Position numbers and translations under genes: made by a program
Assembly: GCF_004127215.1 (NCBI RefSeq)
Contig: NZ_QEWJ01000004.1
Span: forward strand, 62,001-126,000
Origin: Streptococcus oralis
GTDB lineage: Bacteria > Bacillota > Bacilli > Lactobacillales > Streptococcaceae
Reading direction: 5' to 3'
Length of the DNA stretch: 64,000 nt
Shown: in pieces, positions 36,276 through 45,269 of the stretch
How positions within the stretch are numbered: the first letter of the stretch is position 1
How the letters are laid out: each line of letters opens with the position of its first letter
The notes under the pieces: model-generated
Told to the model about the DNA's origin: nothing
Database searches by the model: none
Seen by the model: only the letters and a program-made list of their open reading frames with translations

Positions 36276-36284
36276 TGATACAAT
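36276..36284 (+). promoter_or_regulatory. tyrS extended -10 promoter
   Basis: TGATACAAT, 36 bp before the tyrS start; no convincing -35. No T-box leader fits in the short upstream region. Confidence 0.55.
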
Positions 36285-36320
36285 AGGTAGAAACAATATT
36301 TTAAAAAGGAGAAAAGACAT

Positions 36321-37577
36321 ATGCACATTTTTGATGAGCTAAAAGAGCGTGGTTTGATTTTTCAAACGACTGATGAAGAAGCTTTGCGTAAAGCCCTAGA
36401 AGAAGGTCAAGTTTCTTATTATACCGGCTACGATCCAACTGCTGATAGCCTTCACCTCGGTCACCTTGTCGCAATCTTGACCAGTCGTCGTTTACAACTA
36501 GCAGGTCACAAACCTTATGCGCTCGTTGGCGGTGCTACAGGTCTCATCGGAGATCCGTCCTTCAAAGATGCTGAGCGTAGTCTCCAAACAAAAGACACGG
36601 TGGATGGCTGGGTCAAGTCTATCCAAGGACAACTTTCTCGCTTTCTTGACTTTGAAAACGGTGAAAATAAAGCTGTCATGGTCAACAACTACGACTGGTT
36701 TGGCAGCATCAGCTTCATTGACTTCCTCCGTGATGTCGGAAAATACTTCACCGTCAACTACATGATGAGCAAGGAGTCAGTGAAAAAACGAATTGAAACA
36801 GGGATTTCTTACACAGAGTTTGCCTACCAAATCATGCAAGGGTATGACTTCTATGTCCTTAACCAAGAGCACAATGTTACCCTTCAAATCGGTGGTTCTG
36901 ACCAGTGGGGAAACATGACAGCTGGTACTGAATTGCTTCGTCGTAAGGCCGACAAGACAGGTCATGTTATCACAGTCCCTCTTATCACAGATGCGACTGG
37001 TAAGAAATTTGGTAAGTCAGAAGGAAACGCAGTCTGGCTCAACCCTGAAAAGACTTCTCCATACGAAATGTATCAATTCTGGATGAACGTCATGGACGCT
37101 GACGCTGTTCGCTTCTTAAAAATCTTTACCTTCTTGTCACTCGATGAGATTGAAGACATCCGCAAACAGTTTGAAGCAGCTCCACACGAACGCTTGGCAC
37201 AAAAAGTCCTCGCTCGTGAAGTCGTGACACTTGTCCACGGAGAAGAAGCCTACAAAGAGGCTCTTAACATCACCGAGCAACTCTTTGCAGGAAATATCAA
37301 AAACCTTTCTGTCAAAGAACTCAAACAAGGACTTCGTGGAGTGCCAAACTACCAAGTCCAAGCAGATGAAAACCACAATATCGTAGAAATCCTCGTATCT
37401 TCTGGTGTAGTCAACTCAAAACGCCAAGCCCGTGAAGATGTTCAAAATGGAGCCATCTACGTCAACGGCGACCGCATCCAAGACCTTGACTATGTCTTAA
37501 GCGACGCAGACAAGCTCGAAAACGAACTGACTGTTATCCGTCGTGGGAAGAAAAAATACTTTGTATTGACTTACTAA
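36321..37577 (+). CDS. tyrS: Tyrosyl-tRNA synthetase
   Basis: 418 aa class I synthetase. HIGH-type motif in [15 protein letters not shown]-type motif as [12 protein letters not shown], tyrosine pocket residues in [10 protein letters not shown] and [12 protein letters not shown], and a C-terminal S4-like RNA-binding domain (about 350-415). Start with AAGGAG. Single gene ending in a strong terminator. Confidence 0.97.
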   Translation: MHIFDELKERGLIFQTTDEEALRKALEEGQVSYYTGYDPTADSLHLGHLVAILTSRRLQLAGHKPYALVGGATGLIGDPSFKDAERSLQTKDTVDGWVKSIQGQLSRFLDFENGENKAVMVNNYDWFGSISFIDFLRDVGKYFTVNYMMSKESVKKRIETGISYTEFAYQIMQGYDFYVLNQEHNVTLQIGGSDQWGNMTAGTELLRRKADKTGHVITVPLITDATGKKFGKSEGNAVWLNPEKTSPYEMYQFWMNVMDADAVRFLKIFTFLSLDEIEDIRKQFEAAPHERLAQKVLAREVVTLVHGEEAYKEALNITEQLFAGNIKNLSVKELKQGLRGVPNYQVQADENHNIVEILVSSGVVNSKRQAREDVQNGAIYVNGDRIQDLDYVLSDADKLENELTVIRRGKKKYFVLTY

Positions 37578-37601
37578 ATTGTTCAATATTTACCTATAAA
37601 C

Positions 37602-37636
37602 AAAGGAGTTAACCTCGAGAAAGGTAACTCCTTTTT
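37602..37636 (+). terminator. tyrS terminator
   Basis: AAAGGAGTTAACC pairs with GGTAACTCCTTTTT, ending in a T-run. Confidence 0.9.
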
Positions 37637-37654
37637 GCTGTGAATAGTCCCCAC

Positions 37655-39715
37655 CTATCCCTTAATAGACAGGCTACGCAGTACAATGCGTAAGGTTGTT
37701 AGATTATGTAAGATAGAGAGATTTGAAGGACTGAGCCAGTTAAACAAGCCAAAGCCAATCAAACTACTATTTACGACAACGGTATCTTGAATATTCTTCT
37801 TAATGAGTGTTTGCAAAGATGATGATAGCGAATCCAATTCTTGGAAGAAATCCAAACGATTATCTAACAATAAGATATCACTCATCTGCTTAGAAATATC
37901 TGCACTCTCATTCATCACCACACCGATATCTGATAGGGTTAGAGCCGCTGAGTCATTCAATCCATCTCCAACCATCAAAATAGTGTGACCTGCTTTCTGC
38001 AGTTCCTCTACTAACTCAAATTTCCCATCAGGTTTCAAGTCTGTATATACCTGATCAAAGGGCAAATCTTTGACTAATTCCTCTGTCCTAACCGAGGTAT
38101 CCCCTGTTGCCAGAATCAATTTTTTCCCCTGTGCCTTAAGTTTATCCAAGGCTGTTTTTGCTTCTTTTCTCAAAGGAGTATGAATGCAGAACATTCCAAT
38201 CAATTCATTCTGATAAGCCAAGAATAAGAGATTGTAGTGACTCTTGTACTCTTCAATTAAAGCATTTTGTTCTGAACTGATATGAATCTGCTCATCCTGC
38301 ATCAAGACATAATTCCCAATAAGAACTGGTTGGCCATCTATATGAGATTTGATCCCCTTGCTTGCGATATATTGGAGTTTCCCATGCATTTCCTCATGTT
38401 CAATTCCCTCTATCTCAGCTTGCTTGACGATGGCATTAGCAATAGGATGATAAATGTGTTCCTCAAGACAGGCACTGATTCTGAGAATATCTTCCTCACT
38501 ATAGTCCCCAAAAGGTAACACCTTGTCAACTATCGGATAGCTAGTTGTGATTGTTCCCGTCTTATCAAACAAGAAAGTATCAACTTCCAGATATTTCTCC
38601 AAAACATCTCCATCCTTAATCACCATTTCACGGTTCAACCCCTCCTTGATAGCTGTTAAATAAGCTACAGGAGTAGAGATTTTCAAAGCGCAGGAGAAAT
38701 CGACCAATAGGAAAGAAATAGCCTTAGAAAAAGAACCTGTCAATAGGTAAGTCAGCCCAGCCCCCAAGAAATTATATTTGACGACTTTGTCCGCCATTTT
38801 GATGAAATAGCGTTGTTTCGTTTTCTTGTTTTCTTCAGATTTCTTCATCAACTCAATCAGTTGTAAAACCCGGCTGTTCATCTGATTATCGGTTACACGA
38901 ATGCGTAACTCTCCAGTTTCTAATACTGTATTTGCACAAACCAAATCAGACTCTCTTTTTTCAACTGGAAAACTCTCTCCCGTCAAGGAACTTTCGTTGA
39001 CCATACCTAAACCTGAAACTACTTGTCCATCAAACAGAATTTCATTTCCTTGAGATAAGACCAAAACATCTCCTATTTGAACATCGGAACTCTTGATACT
39101 AACAACCGTATCGCCCTGTACTAGGAATACATCGCTCTCTTTTGCAAGAAGACTCTGTTCTAAATCTGTTGCAGTTTTTTTCAAGGACCACTGATCTAAA
39201 TGATTCCCCAAATCAAGCATAAACATGATGTTGCTCGCTGTCTTGGATTGATTCATGAACAAGGATAATAAAATAGCCGAACAGTCCAAAACCTCCATCG
39301 TTAGTTCCTTACGCGCTAGGGTCTGATAAGCTTCTTTGACATACCCCAGAGCCTGATAACAAGTCCATATATAGCGAATAGGAGACGGTACAAGACTACG
39401 AAAAAGCACACGCTTAATCGCTGCACCTGAAACAATAGAATAGGCACTATCTTCTCTACGAATGGGAAGAGTCATCAACTCAGAAACTTTCCCTTTATCA
39501 ATTCTTTTTAAAAAGGCTTCTGCATTGTCTAATACGGAGAAGCCTTCTTTTATACGTAGAGTAAAGTGCTGTTGATCCATGTAAAACTGGATAGACTCAA
39601 TTCCCTTTTCATCTCTCGCCAAGGAACGAAGATAGTCTTGAATATCCAAGGTAAGTGAAAAAGAAGATGATAGTCGGATATGTTGATATCCTCTATATAG
39701 CACTTTAAAAGACAT
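37655..39715 (-). CDS. P1B-type (heavy-metal-like) cation ATPase with atypical motifs
   Basis: 686 aa P-type ATPase: DKTGTIT phosphorylation site, TGES actuator loop (SSLTGESFPVEK), GDGLNDSAAL hinge. The N-terminal 75 residues look like a degenerate HMA domain with no CxxC. The intramembrane CPC motif of P1B pumps is replaced: the aligned stretch reads VDFSCALKISTP. The metal therefore cannot be guessed. The start lies 1 bp after the stop of a DUF6110 protein, so the two are coupled. Confidence 0.85.
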   Translation of the reverse strand: MSFKVLYRGYQHIRLSSSFSLTLDIQDYLRSLARDEKGIESIQFYMDQQHFTLRIKEGFSVLDNAEAFLKRIDKGKVSELMTLPIRREDSAYSIVSGAAIKRVLFRSLVPSPIRYIWTCYQALGYVKEAYQTLARKELTMEVLDCSAILLSLFMNQSKTASNIMFMLDLGNHLDQWSLKKTATDLEQSLLAKESDVFLVQGDTVVSIKSSDVQIGDVLVLSQGNEILFDGQVVSGLGMVNESSLTGESFPVEKRESDLVCANTVLETGELRIRVTDNQMNSRVLQLIELMKKSEENKKTKQRYFIKMADKVVKYNFLGAGLTYLLTGSFSKAISFLLVDFSCALKISTPVAYLTAIKEGLNREMVIKDGDVLEKYLEVDTFLFDKTGTITTSYPIVDKVLPFGDYSEEDILRISACLEEHIYHPIANAIVKQAEIEGIEHEEMHGKLQYIASKGIKSHIDGQPVLIGNYVLMQDEQIHISSEQNALIEEYKSHYNLLFLAYQNELIGMFCIHTPLRKEAKTALDKLKAQGKKLILATGDTSVRTEELVKDLPFDQVYTDLKPDGKFELVEELQKAGHTILMVGDGLNDSAALTLSDIGVVMNESADISKQMSDILLLDNRLDFFQELDSLSSSLQTLIKKNIQDTVVVNSSLIGFGLFNWLSPSNLSILHNLTTLRIVLRSLSIKG

Positions 39716-39716
39716 A

Positions 39717-39995
39717 TTATTCTCCTATCAGGCTATCTAATTGTTCTTCTTTTTTCTCTTGCTCGTACAAATATTTAGCATCTTGCAAGACATCGTCTCC
39801 ATGTTGCTTCACAACAGAAACAGATGCATCTAGCTCATCTTTCAACTTGTAAGCCTTAGCCAAAGCTTTAGAATAACCTTTTTTAGCTTCCTTACTTGCT
39901 AAGATTTTCAAACCAAGGGTTCCAAATGCAACACCACCTAAAAAGAGTGATGATTTTTTCGCAACTTTTGCGACAGTCAATACTTCTTTTAACAT
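39717..39995 (-). CDS. DUF6110-type small protein, partner of the P-type ATPase
   Basis: 92 aa from ATG 39995 (GGAGG upstream). One short hydrophobic stretch (about 16-33, SSLFLGGVAFGTLGLKIL) then a charged helix. Resembles the DUF6110 family, known to me mainly by its position beside such ATPases. Function unknown; a small regulatory or assembly subunit is an inference. Confidence 0.65.
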   Translation of the reverse strand: MLKEVLTVAKVAKKSSLFLGGVAFGTLGLKILASKEAKKGYSKALAKAYKLKDELDASVSVVKQHGDDVLQDAKYLYEQEKKEEQLDSLIGE

Positions 39996-40016
39996 ACTTA
40001 TTTCCTCCTTATCATT

Positions 40017-40045
40017 ATTATATAGCAATTTAGATATAAAAGCAA
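40017..40045 (-). promoter_or_regulatory. Promoter of the DUF6110/ATPase operon
   Basis: TTGCTT (40045-40040), 17 bp, TATAAT (40022-40017). Confidence 0.75.
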
Positions 40046-40111
40046 TTTCATTCTATAAATTGGAGAATTAATTTTATTTCTACTGAATCTCCCATCTACT
40101 TATTCCTAAGG

Positions 40112-40140
40112 TTGCTTTCATTTGCCTCTTTTGATACACT
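40112..40140 (+). promoter_or_regulatory. rlmA promoter, leaderless start
   Basis: TTGCTT (40112-40117), 17 bp, TACACT (40135-40140) with TG upstream. The ATG at 40147 is 6 bp further, at the expected transcription start. Confidence 0.65.
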
Positions 40141-40146
40141 TAAACT

Positions 40147-40995
40147 ATGAATACAAACCTCAAACCAAAACTTCAACGCTTTGCTTCTGCTAGTTCCTTT
40201 TCCTGCCCCATCTGCCAAGAAGATCTCACCTTGGTAGAGTCTAGCCTCAAGTGTAGCAACCGCCATTCTTTTGATTTGGCAAAATTCGGCTATGTCAATC
40301 TGGCACCGCAAATCAAACAATCCACCAACTACGACAAGGAAAATTTTCAAAACCGTCAACAAATCCTAGAAGCTGGTTTTTATCAAACTATTTTCGAGGC
40401 AATATCTGACTTGCTAGCAAACTCAGAAAGCGCCAAAACAATTTTAGACATCGGTTGTGGCGAAGGGTTTTACTCTCGCAAACTACAAGAAAGTCACTCT
40501 GATAAAACCTTCTATGCTTTTGATATTTCCAAAGATTCCGTCCAAATCGCTGCTAAGAGCGAACCCAACTGGGCAGTCAATTGGTTTGTTGGTGATCTAG
40601 CTCGTCTTCCTATAAAAGACGCTAGTATGGATATCCTGCTCGATATCTTCTCGCCTGCCAATTATGGAGAATTTCGCCGCGTTCTATCCCAAAACGGTAT
40701 CTTAATCAAGGTCATCCCAACCGAAAATCACCTCAAAGAAATCCGCCAAATGGTGCAAGACCAACTGACAAAGAAGGATTATTCCAACCAAGATATCAAG
40801 GAACATTTCCAGGAACACTTCAGTATCCAAGCTCATCAAATAGCCTCCCTGACCAAACCCATCACAGCTGAGCAACGCCAAGCACTGCTCAGTATGACTC
40901 CGCTACTCTTTCATGTTGACCTGACCAAGATTGACTGGAGCCAACTGACTGAGATTACCATTGAAGCAGAGATTCTAGTTGGGAAAGTACGGTAA
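40147..40995 (+). CDS. rlmA: 23S rRNA (guanine-N1) methyltransferase RlmA(II)-like
   Basis: 282 aa. N-terminal zinc ribbon (CPICQEDL at 20-27, then CSNRH), then a Rossmann SAM domain with ILDIGCGEGFYSRKL (about 99-113) and a DIFSPANYGEF catalytic segment. RrmA/RlmA(II) enzymes of Gram-positives methylate G748 of 23S rRNA and influence tylosin and telithromycin binding. No ribosome site precedes the ATG. It converges on the lipase cluster across a shared terminator. Confidence 0.9.
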   Translation: MNTNLKPKLQRFASASSFSCPICQEDLTLVESSLKCSNRHSFDLAKFGYVNLAPQIKQSTNYDKENFQNRQQILEAGFYQTIFEAISDLLANSESAKTILDIGCGEGFYSRKLQESHSDKTFYAFDISKDSVQIAAKSEPNWAVNWFVGDLARLPIKDASMDILLDIFSPANYGEFRRVLSQNGILIKVIPTENHLKEIRQMVQDQLTKKDYSNQDIKEHFQEHFSIQAHQIASLTKPITAEQRQALLSMTPLLFHVDLTKIDWSQLTEITIEAEILVGKVR

Positions 40996-41016
40996 ACCAA
41001 TCTTTCAGATAAGACA

Positions 41017-41047
41017 AAATCCGCACCTCAATAAAAGGTGCGGATTT
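41017..41047. terminator. Bidirectional terminator between rlmA and the lipase cluster
   Basis: AAATCCGCACCT pairs perfectly with AGGTGCGGATTT around a 7-nt loop, T-rich on both sides. Confidence 0.85.
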
Positions 41048-41090
41048 GATTTTTGAAAAAAATAGTGAGTCAACTATTTCCATTTTTGTT

Positions 41091-41525
41091 TTAAACCAAT
41101 TTCTCCCACTTGAGATTTTCTTTACTAACTGCATCTTGAATGGCGTTTGAAAACTCCCCTTTGATTTCCGCGTCGATTTGATTATTAACGAAATCAATCT
41201 CTTCCTTCGTCTTTGTACCTATTTCCTTCGCTTCTTTGTCAAATTTCTCAATAATCCGAGCTATAGCCCGTTTTTTAGCCGGAACATACAAGGTTTTTAT
41301 GATGTCTTTTTCTAATTTCTTCTCAATTTCACTATAGGCTTCAAAAGAGCGTAACTGATCCATCCCCCAGTCATAAGCCCCGTGTATAGCACCCTCTACT
41401 TCTCTCACGCCTGGAATATGCTCCCTAGCAAAATCATTGATACCAGAAATTCCATTACCGATGTTGTCCATTGTGTCTGAAGCAAAGTCATAAATTCCAG
41501 TACCAACATCCTCAAAAAATCCCAT
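41091..41525 (-). CDS. Amphipathic helical protein downstream of the lipase toxin
   Basis: 144 aa, not recognised. The first 60 residues are glycine-rich and amphipathic without a true membrane segment (FFEDVGTGIYDFASDTMDNI); the rest is highly charged helix. Good ribosome site (GGAGGGAAACGG). It follows the helical partner gene by 11 bp and ends the operon. By position it may be a chaperone, a second secretion partner or an additional effector of the type VII cluster; sequence alone does not decide. Confidence 0.55.
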   Translation of the reverse strand: MGFFEDVGTGIYDFASDTMDNIGNGISGINDFAREHIPGVREVEGAIHGAYDWGMDQLRSFEAYSEIEKKLEKDIIKTLYVPAKKRAIARIIEKFDKEAKEIGTKTKEEIDFVNNQIDAEIKGEFSNAIQDAVSKENLKWEKLV

Positions 41526-41536
41526 CCGTTTCCCTC

Positions 41537-41941
41537 CTATTTTTCATCTGTCTGACATGCTCTTAGTTCACTAGAAAGTTGTTCAATAACTGCCTCTTGC
41601 TTTCGACACTTTTTCTTATAGCTATCTTCTAAGTCGTCATACTTTCTTTCTAGTTCGTATTGCCGAGTTTTAAACTCCTCTTCATTCACCATCCTATATC
41701 GGCGAATAGTCTCCACTGCAGCATCCAGCATATCCTCAGTCGCATCCGGCATTTTTGAATATGCTGATAAAACAATGGAATGCTTTTCGTCAAATTTTTG
41801 GTCTAAACCTCTATAAAAATCTCCCAAAAAATTCCACTTAGTGTCCAACTCATTCTTTGACTGTCGATATTCATCGTCTATCTTGTAGAGTTCTTCTTGA
41901 GCATCCACTAATTTAGATCTAATCTTACTCCACTTATCCAT
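41537..41941 (-). CDS. Helical small protein, likely targeting partner of the lipase toxin
   Basis: 134 aa, almost wholly helical with heptad-like charged runs (ELDTKWNFLGDFYRGLDQKF; ELERKYDDLEDSYKKK). The ATG overlaps the lipase stop by 8 nt, giving tight coupling. Type VII LXG toxins are usually encoded with small helical proteins that bind their helical targeting domain. S. aureus TslA has two such partners, TlaA and TlaB. I infer the same role here from size, helical content and position. Confidence 0.6.
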   Translation of the reverse strand: MDKWSKIRSKLVDAQEELYKIDDEYRQSKNELDTKWNFLGDFYRGLDQKFDEKHSIVLSAYSKMPDATEDMLDAAVETIRRYRMVNEEEFKTRQYELERKYDDLEDSYKKKCRKQEAVIEQLSSELRACQTDEK

Positions 41942-43157
41942 GGGCAATTAATCCTTGTAATTCTGTATCTTTCTGAACGGTTTGTTCAATTCCTGCCTTT
42001 ATTTTTGTCTCCAAATTTGTAAATGAAGTAGCTACCGTCTTCGCGGTCTTTTTAACAGTTCGACAATGACTATCTACCGCTTCAACAATAGTTCCATAGT
42101 TAATATTAGATTCATTGTAAGTCGCTCTGACTTCATCAGAAGATAGAAGAAAACCGAATGGTACATCTCCGAGGCTTTTATACACAGTCAGAGCTTTATC
42201 GACTGCACTTGTCCCTTTGGCACCTATCAAATCAACCGTTGCACTGGAAGTAGCGGATAATCCGCTAGCAACAACCAGAGCCTGCTCTGAGTCCAGCGCG
42301 ATGAGTTCTGCCTTGGACAAGCCATTTGGAGAAGCAGTACCGATGTCATTGACTTTAAAGAGATCTTTTTTAATCTGCACACTTTTTAAGCCTTGCTCTG
42401 TATTTCTTTTAATGTTGTCCATCGCAATCGTATACTTGATATCTCCAGCGACCGCCCGCAAATCCTCCATCATGTGACCACCTGAATGGGGGATGACATA
42501 CTCCTTACCCACATAAACTCCACCGACTAGATCAGATATATTATTCAGAGGATCTTTCTTTGTCGTAATGCGAGTGATATTTCCTGTAAACTGAGCTATA
42601 TCCCTCTTTATCTCAAATATGTTGCTTGTGAAAGGGACTGCTAAAGAAGGAATATAGAGAGGCGCTGCATTGTAGACAATGGTTTTCGGAACGTTGTATT
42701 TTAGAGCGACACGCTGAGCAATATTCCCACCCAAGGAGTGGCCTGTCAAGATAACATCTTCTGGATTTAAGCCGTTCTCTTTCATGACTTTTTCATAAAA
42801 TTGATAGGCTGGACCGTAATGGTGACCCGTCCCAAAGGCGATACTGAGCCCATCTGTCATGACTGCATCATTTACCGAGTCACTATCAAGATTAGTCCCT
42901 GTAAAAGCAATGATGGTTTTGCCACTTGGCTTATCTTTAAAGGCAACCCCGCTCGTCCCTGTCGCAGGATCACGAAAGCTGGACACATATGTGAAATTTA
43001 GGGGTTTGATTTTCTTTTCGGTGTCAGAATACTTATCCAATACTTCGCGATCTGTTGCTCCATCTATCCTAGCTTTTTCAAATTCATAGGACAAATCCGA
43101 AGCATCTAGTGTCGGATTTGTCCCGTCTAGAACTGTATAGCCTTTATTATCACTCAT
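41934..43157 (-). CDS. TslA-like type VII lipase toxin (N-terminal lipase, C-terminal helical domain)
   Basis: 407 aa from ATG 43157 (GCGAGG upstream); no signal peptide. Residues 1-240 are an alpha/beta-hydrolase lipase: TIIAFTGTNL (oxyanion side), nucleophile S141 in GHSLGGN, candidate acid D202 (KKDPLNN) and H228 (HSGGHMM). Residues about 290-407 are helical with a coiled-coil-like end (DSHCRTVKKTAKTVATSF), like a reversed LXG targeting domain. The closest known layout is S. aureus TslA, a type VII phospholipase with the reverse domain order. The gene is preceded by a lipoprotein gene and followed by small helical proteins. No secretion machinery is in this window. Confidence 0.75.
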   Translation of the reverse strand: MSDNKGYTVLDGTNPTLDASDLSYEFEKARIDGATDREVLDKYSDTEKKIKPLNFTYVSSFRDPATGTSGVAFKDKPSGKTIIAFTGTNLDSDSVNDAVMTDGLSIAFGTGHHYGPAYQFYEKVMKENGLNPEDVILTGHSLGGNIAQRVALKYNVPKTIVYNAAPLYIPSLAVPFTSNIFEIKRDIAQFTGNITRITTKKDPLNNISDLVGGVYVGKEYVIPHSGGHMMEDLRAVAGDIKYTIAMDNIKRNTEQGLKSVQIKKDLFKVNDIGTASPNGLSKAELIALDSEQALVVASGLSATSSATVDLIGAKGTSAVDKALTVYKSLGDVPFGFLLSSDEVRATYNESNINYGTIVEAVDSHCRTVKKTAKTVATSFTNLETKIKAGIEQTVQKDTELQGLIAHG

Positions 43158-43214
43158 ATTTTTACCTCGCAGTGCTTCTCTACACAAATTTATTACTTTT
43201 GCCGAAATATAACT

Positions 43215-43898
43215 TTAGTAACCTTCAATTAATTCTGTATGAGAGTTATGATCATCTTTAATATCTAAAGTATAACTATAAGCCTTATTTTCAACGGTCT
43301 CATGCATGATATAAATAATCATTTTTAATTCTTTAGCCTGCTCCACTCCCATGTAGGTGTTCAAAATTGGATCCGTGAGAGTGTATACAATATCTGCACT
43401 CCCAGTCCCACTATTATAACTTTTACGAACTATATCCAGATCTGATAATTTATCTTTGTTTATAGTAAATCTCTGTAGCAATAACACAGAATTCTTAATT
43501 TTAAAATTCGCATTTGGATCTTTTAATTGAATTTTACCATCTTGATAAATGACTTCACCCTTATATACAAACCTTTCACTACGCTTCTCATCTTGATCAA
43601 AACTAACTTGTTTCTCTGATATTGTACCTGAAATCTGTCTAGTTTGAGAATTTCCATTTAAACTGATTGATTGGAGTTTATACCCACTTTCTTCATATTC
43701 GTATAAATCCTTTGAGGTAATCTGAAACCCCTCCGGAAACTTTTCAAATAAGTCTTCCAGGTTCTCTGTCGGATAGACCTTGCTGAGCTCAGCGGCCTTC
43801 CCTTCAATAAATTGTCGACTACTCTTCCCACTACATCCAGCTAACATCATCATTCCAAGCCCTCCTAATAACATCATCATTGCAATTTTTTTAAACAT
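43215..43898 (-). CDS. TilA-like lipoprotein, copy 4 (adjacent to the intact toxin)
   Basis: 227 aa. Lipoprotein signal with lipobox LAGC at residue 22, then the block KSSRQFIEGKAAELSKVYPT shared by all four paralogues. The C-terminal part (NTYMGVEQ, VENKAYSYTLDI) is closest to copy 1. Start 43898 has GGGGGAG. It has its own promoter TTGAAT (43966-43961), 17 bp, TATAAT (43943-43938). It lies 57 bp before the intact lipase gene, so it is the best candidate for the cognate immunity protein, by analogy with S. aureus TilA. Confidence 0.75.
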   Translation of the reverse strand: MFKKIAMMMLLGGLGMMMLAGCSGKSSRQFIEGKAAELSKVYPTENLEDLFEKFPEGFQITSKDLYEYEESGYKLQSISLNGNSQTRQISGTISEKQVSFDQDEKRSERFVYKGEVIYQDGKIQLKDPNANFKIKNSVLLLQRFTINKDKLSDLDIVRKSYNSGTGSADIVYTLTDPILNTYMGVEQAKELKMIIYIMHETVENKAYSYTLDIKDDHNSHTELIEGY

Positions 43899-43937
43899 GG
43901 ATTGCTCCCCCTTCTCAGAATCCAAGATAGTAACTTT

Positions 43938-43966
43938 ATTATACCAGTTTTAAGGTTCTGATTCAA
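43938..43966 (-). promoter_or_regulatory. Promoter of lipoprotein copy 4
   Basis: TTGAAT, 17 bp, TATAAT with TGG just upstream. The same promoter, about 90% identical with its surroundings, precedes copy 3. Confidence 0.75.
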
Positions 43967-43987
43967 TCTAAGCGCCAATCAAATGAT

Positions 43988-44236
43988 TCAAATGATGGTT
44001 TTTCCACTTGTCTCATCTTTAAAGGCAACCCCACTCGTCCCTGTCTCAGGATCACGAAAACTGGATAGATATGTGAAATTCAGGGGCTTAATTTTATATT
44101 CTTCTTCGAAATATAGACTATCAACATCTTCATTAGTCGCACCATTAATTCTGGCCTTTTCGAATTCGTAGGACAAATCCGAAGCATCAAGTGTTGGATT
44201 AGTCCCGTCTAACACTGTATAAAGTTCATTAGCCAT
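43988..44236 (-). pseudogene. Truncated lipase toxin copy, N-terminal 82 residues
   Basis: Encodes YTVLDGTNPTLDASDLSYEF through GKTII, matching residues 1-83 of the intact toxin, then a stop. The catalytic Ser, Asp and His and the helical domain are absent, so it cannot be an enzyme. It has a good ribosome site and starts 5 bp after lipoprotein copy 3. It ends at the same residue as the other truncated copy. Confidence 0.85.
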
Positions 44237-44241
44237 TTACT

Positions 44242-44928
44242 TTACCCCCCACTGATAATCTCCGCATGTGTATTTTGCCCATCTTGAATTTCTAAAGTAT
44301 AGCTATAGGTCTTATTTTCAACAGTACCAGACATGATATAAATTACCATTTTTAATTCTTTATCCTGCTCTACTCCCATGTAGGTATTTAAAATTGGATC
44401 TGTTAAAATGTAGTCAATATCTGCGCTCCCAGTTTCAACACTATAACCTTTTCCTCCCATTTTTAATTTCGACAGAGTATTTCTATTGATTGTAAATTCT
44501 TGGAGCAATAGTTTAGGATTCTTTATCGTTACATTTGCCTGAGGATCCATCAATTGAATCATTCCATCTTTATAAACCACTCCACCTTCATAGAGTACAT
44601 CTTCCTTTCGTTTTTTATTCTTATCTATGCTGACTTTTTTCTCCTTAAAAATTCCTCTAACCACTTTATTCTCAGCATCACCCTTTAGTTCAATAGATTG
44701 ATAAAAATAACCTTCCCCTTCTTTATAATCATAAATATCGTCGCTAAAAATACCAAACCCATCCGGAAACTTGTCAAACAAGTCCTCCAAATTCTCCGTC
44801 GGGTAGACCTTACTGAGCTCAGCGGCTTTCCCTTCGATAAATTGTCGACTACTCTTTAGACTACATCCAGCTAGCACCATCATTCCAACCCCTCCTACTA
44901 ACATCATCATTGCAATTTTTTTAAACAT
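44242..44928 (-). CDS. TilA-like lipoprotein, copy 3
   Basis: 228 aa from ATG 44928 (GAGGAGGGCAATCC). Signal peptide MFKKIAMMML shared with copy 4, lipobox LAGC at 22, the common KSSRQFIEGKAAELSKVYPT block, and a middle section almost the same as copy 1. Own promoter TTGAAT (44994-44989), 17 bp, TATAAT (44971-44966). It precedes a truncated toxin. Confidence 0.75.
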   Translation of the reverse strand: MFKKIAMMMLVGGVGMMVLAGCSLKSSRQFIEGKAAELSKVYPTENLEDLFDKFPDGFGIFSDDIYDYKEGEGYFYQSIELKGDAENKVVRGIFKEKKVSIDKNKKRKEDVLYEGGVVYKDGMIQLMDPQANVTIKNPKLLLQEFTINRNTLSKLKMGGKGYSVETGSADIDYILTDPILNTYMGVEQDKELKMVIYIMSGTVENKTYSYTLEIQDGQNTHAEIISGG

Positions 44929-44965
44929 GGATTGCCCTCCTCTCAGAATCCAAGATAGGCACTTC

Positions 44966-44994
44966 ATTATACCAATTTTAAGGTTTTGATTCAA
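44966..44994 (-). promoter_or_regulatory. Promoter of lipoprotein copy 3
   Basis: TTGAAT, 17 bp, TATAAT; a duplicate of the promoter at 43938-43966. Confidence 0.75.
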
Positions 44995-45015
44995 TCTAAG
45001 CGCCAATCAAATGAT

Positions 45016-45267
45016 TCAAATAATGGTTTTTCCACTTGTTTCATCTCTAAAGGCAACCCCACTAGTCCCTGTCGCAGAATCACGAAAGCTGGATAAATAT
45101 GTGAAATTTAGGGGTTTGATTTTATTTTCTTCTTTAAAGTATCGACTGTCAACGTCTTCATCAGTTGCCCCTTTAATTCTTGCTTTTTCAAATTCATAAG
45201 ACAAATCTGAAGCATCCAGTGTCGGATTCGTCCCATCCAAAACAGTATATTCTTTATAATCGCTCAT
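45016..45267 (-). pseudogene. Truncated lipase toxin copy, N-terminal 83 residues
   Basis: Reads MSDYKEYTVLDGTN through SGKTII and stops; colinear with residues 1-83 of the intact toxin. It starts 2 bp after lipoprotein copy 2. The bases after the stop are nearly the same as after the other truncated copy, so both come from one duplicated unit. Confidence 0.85.
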
Positions 45268-45269
45268 TA

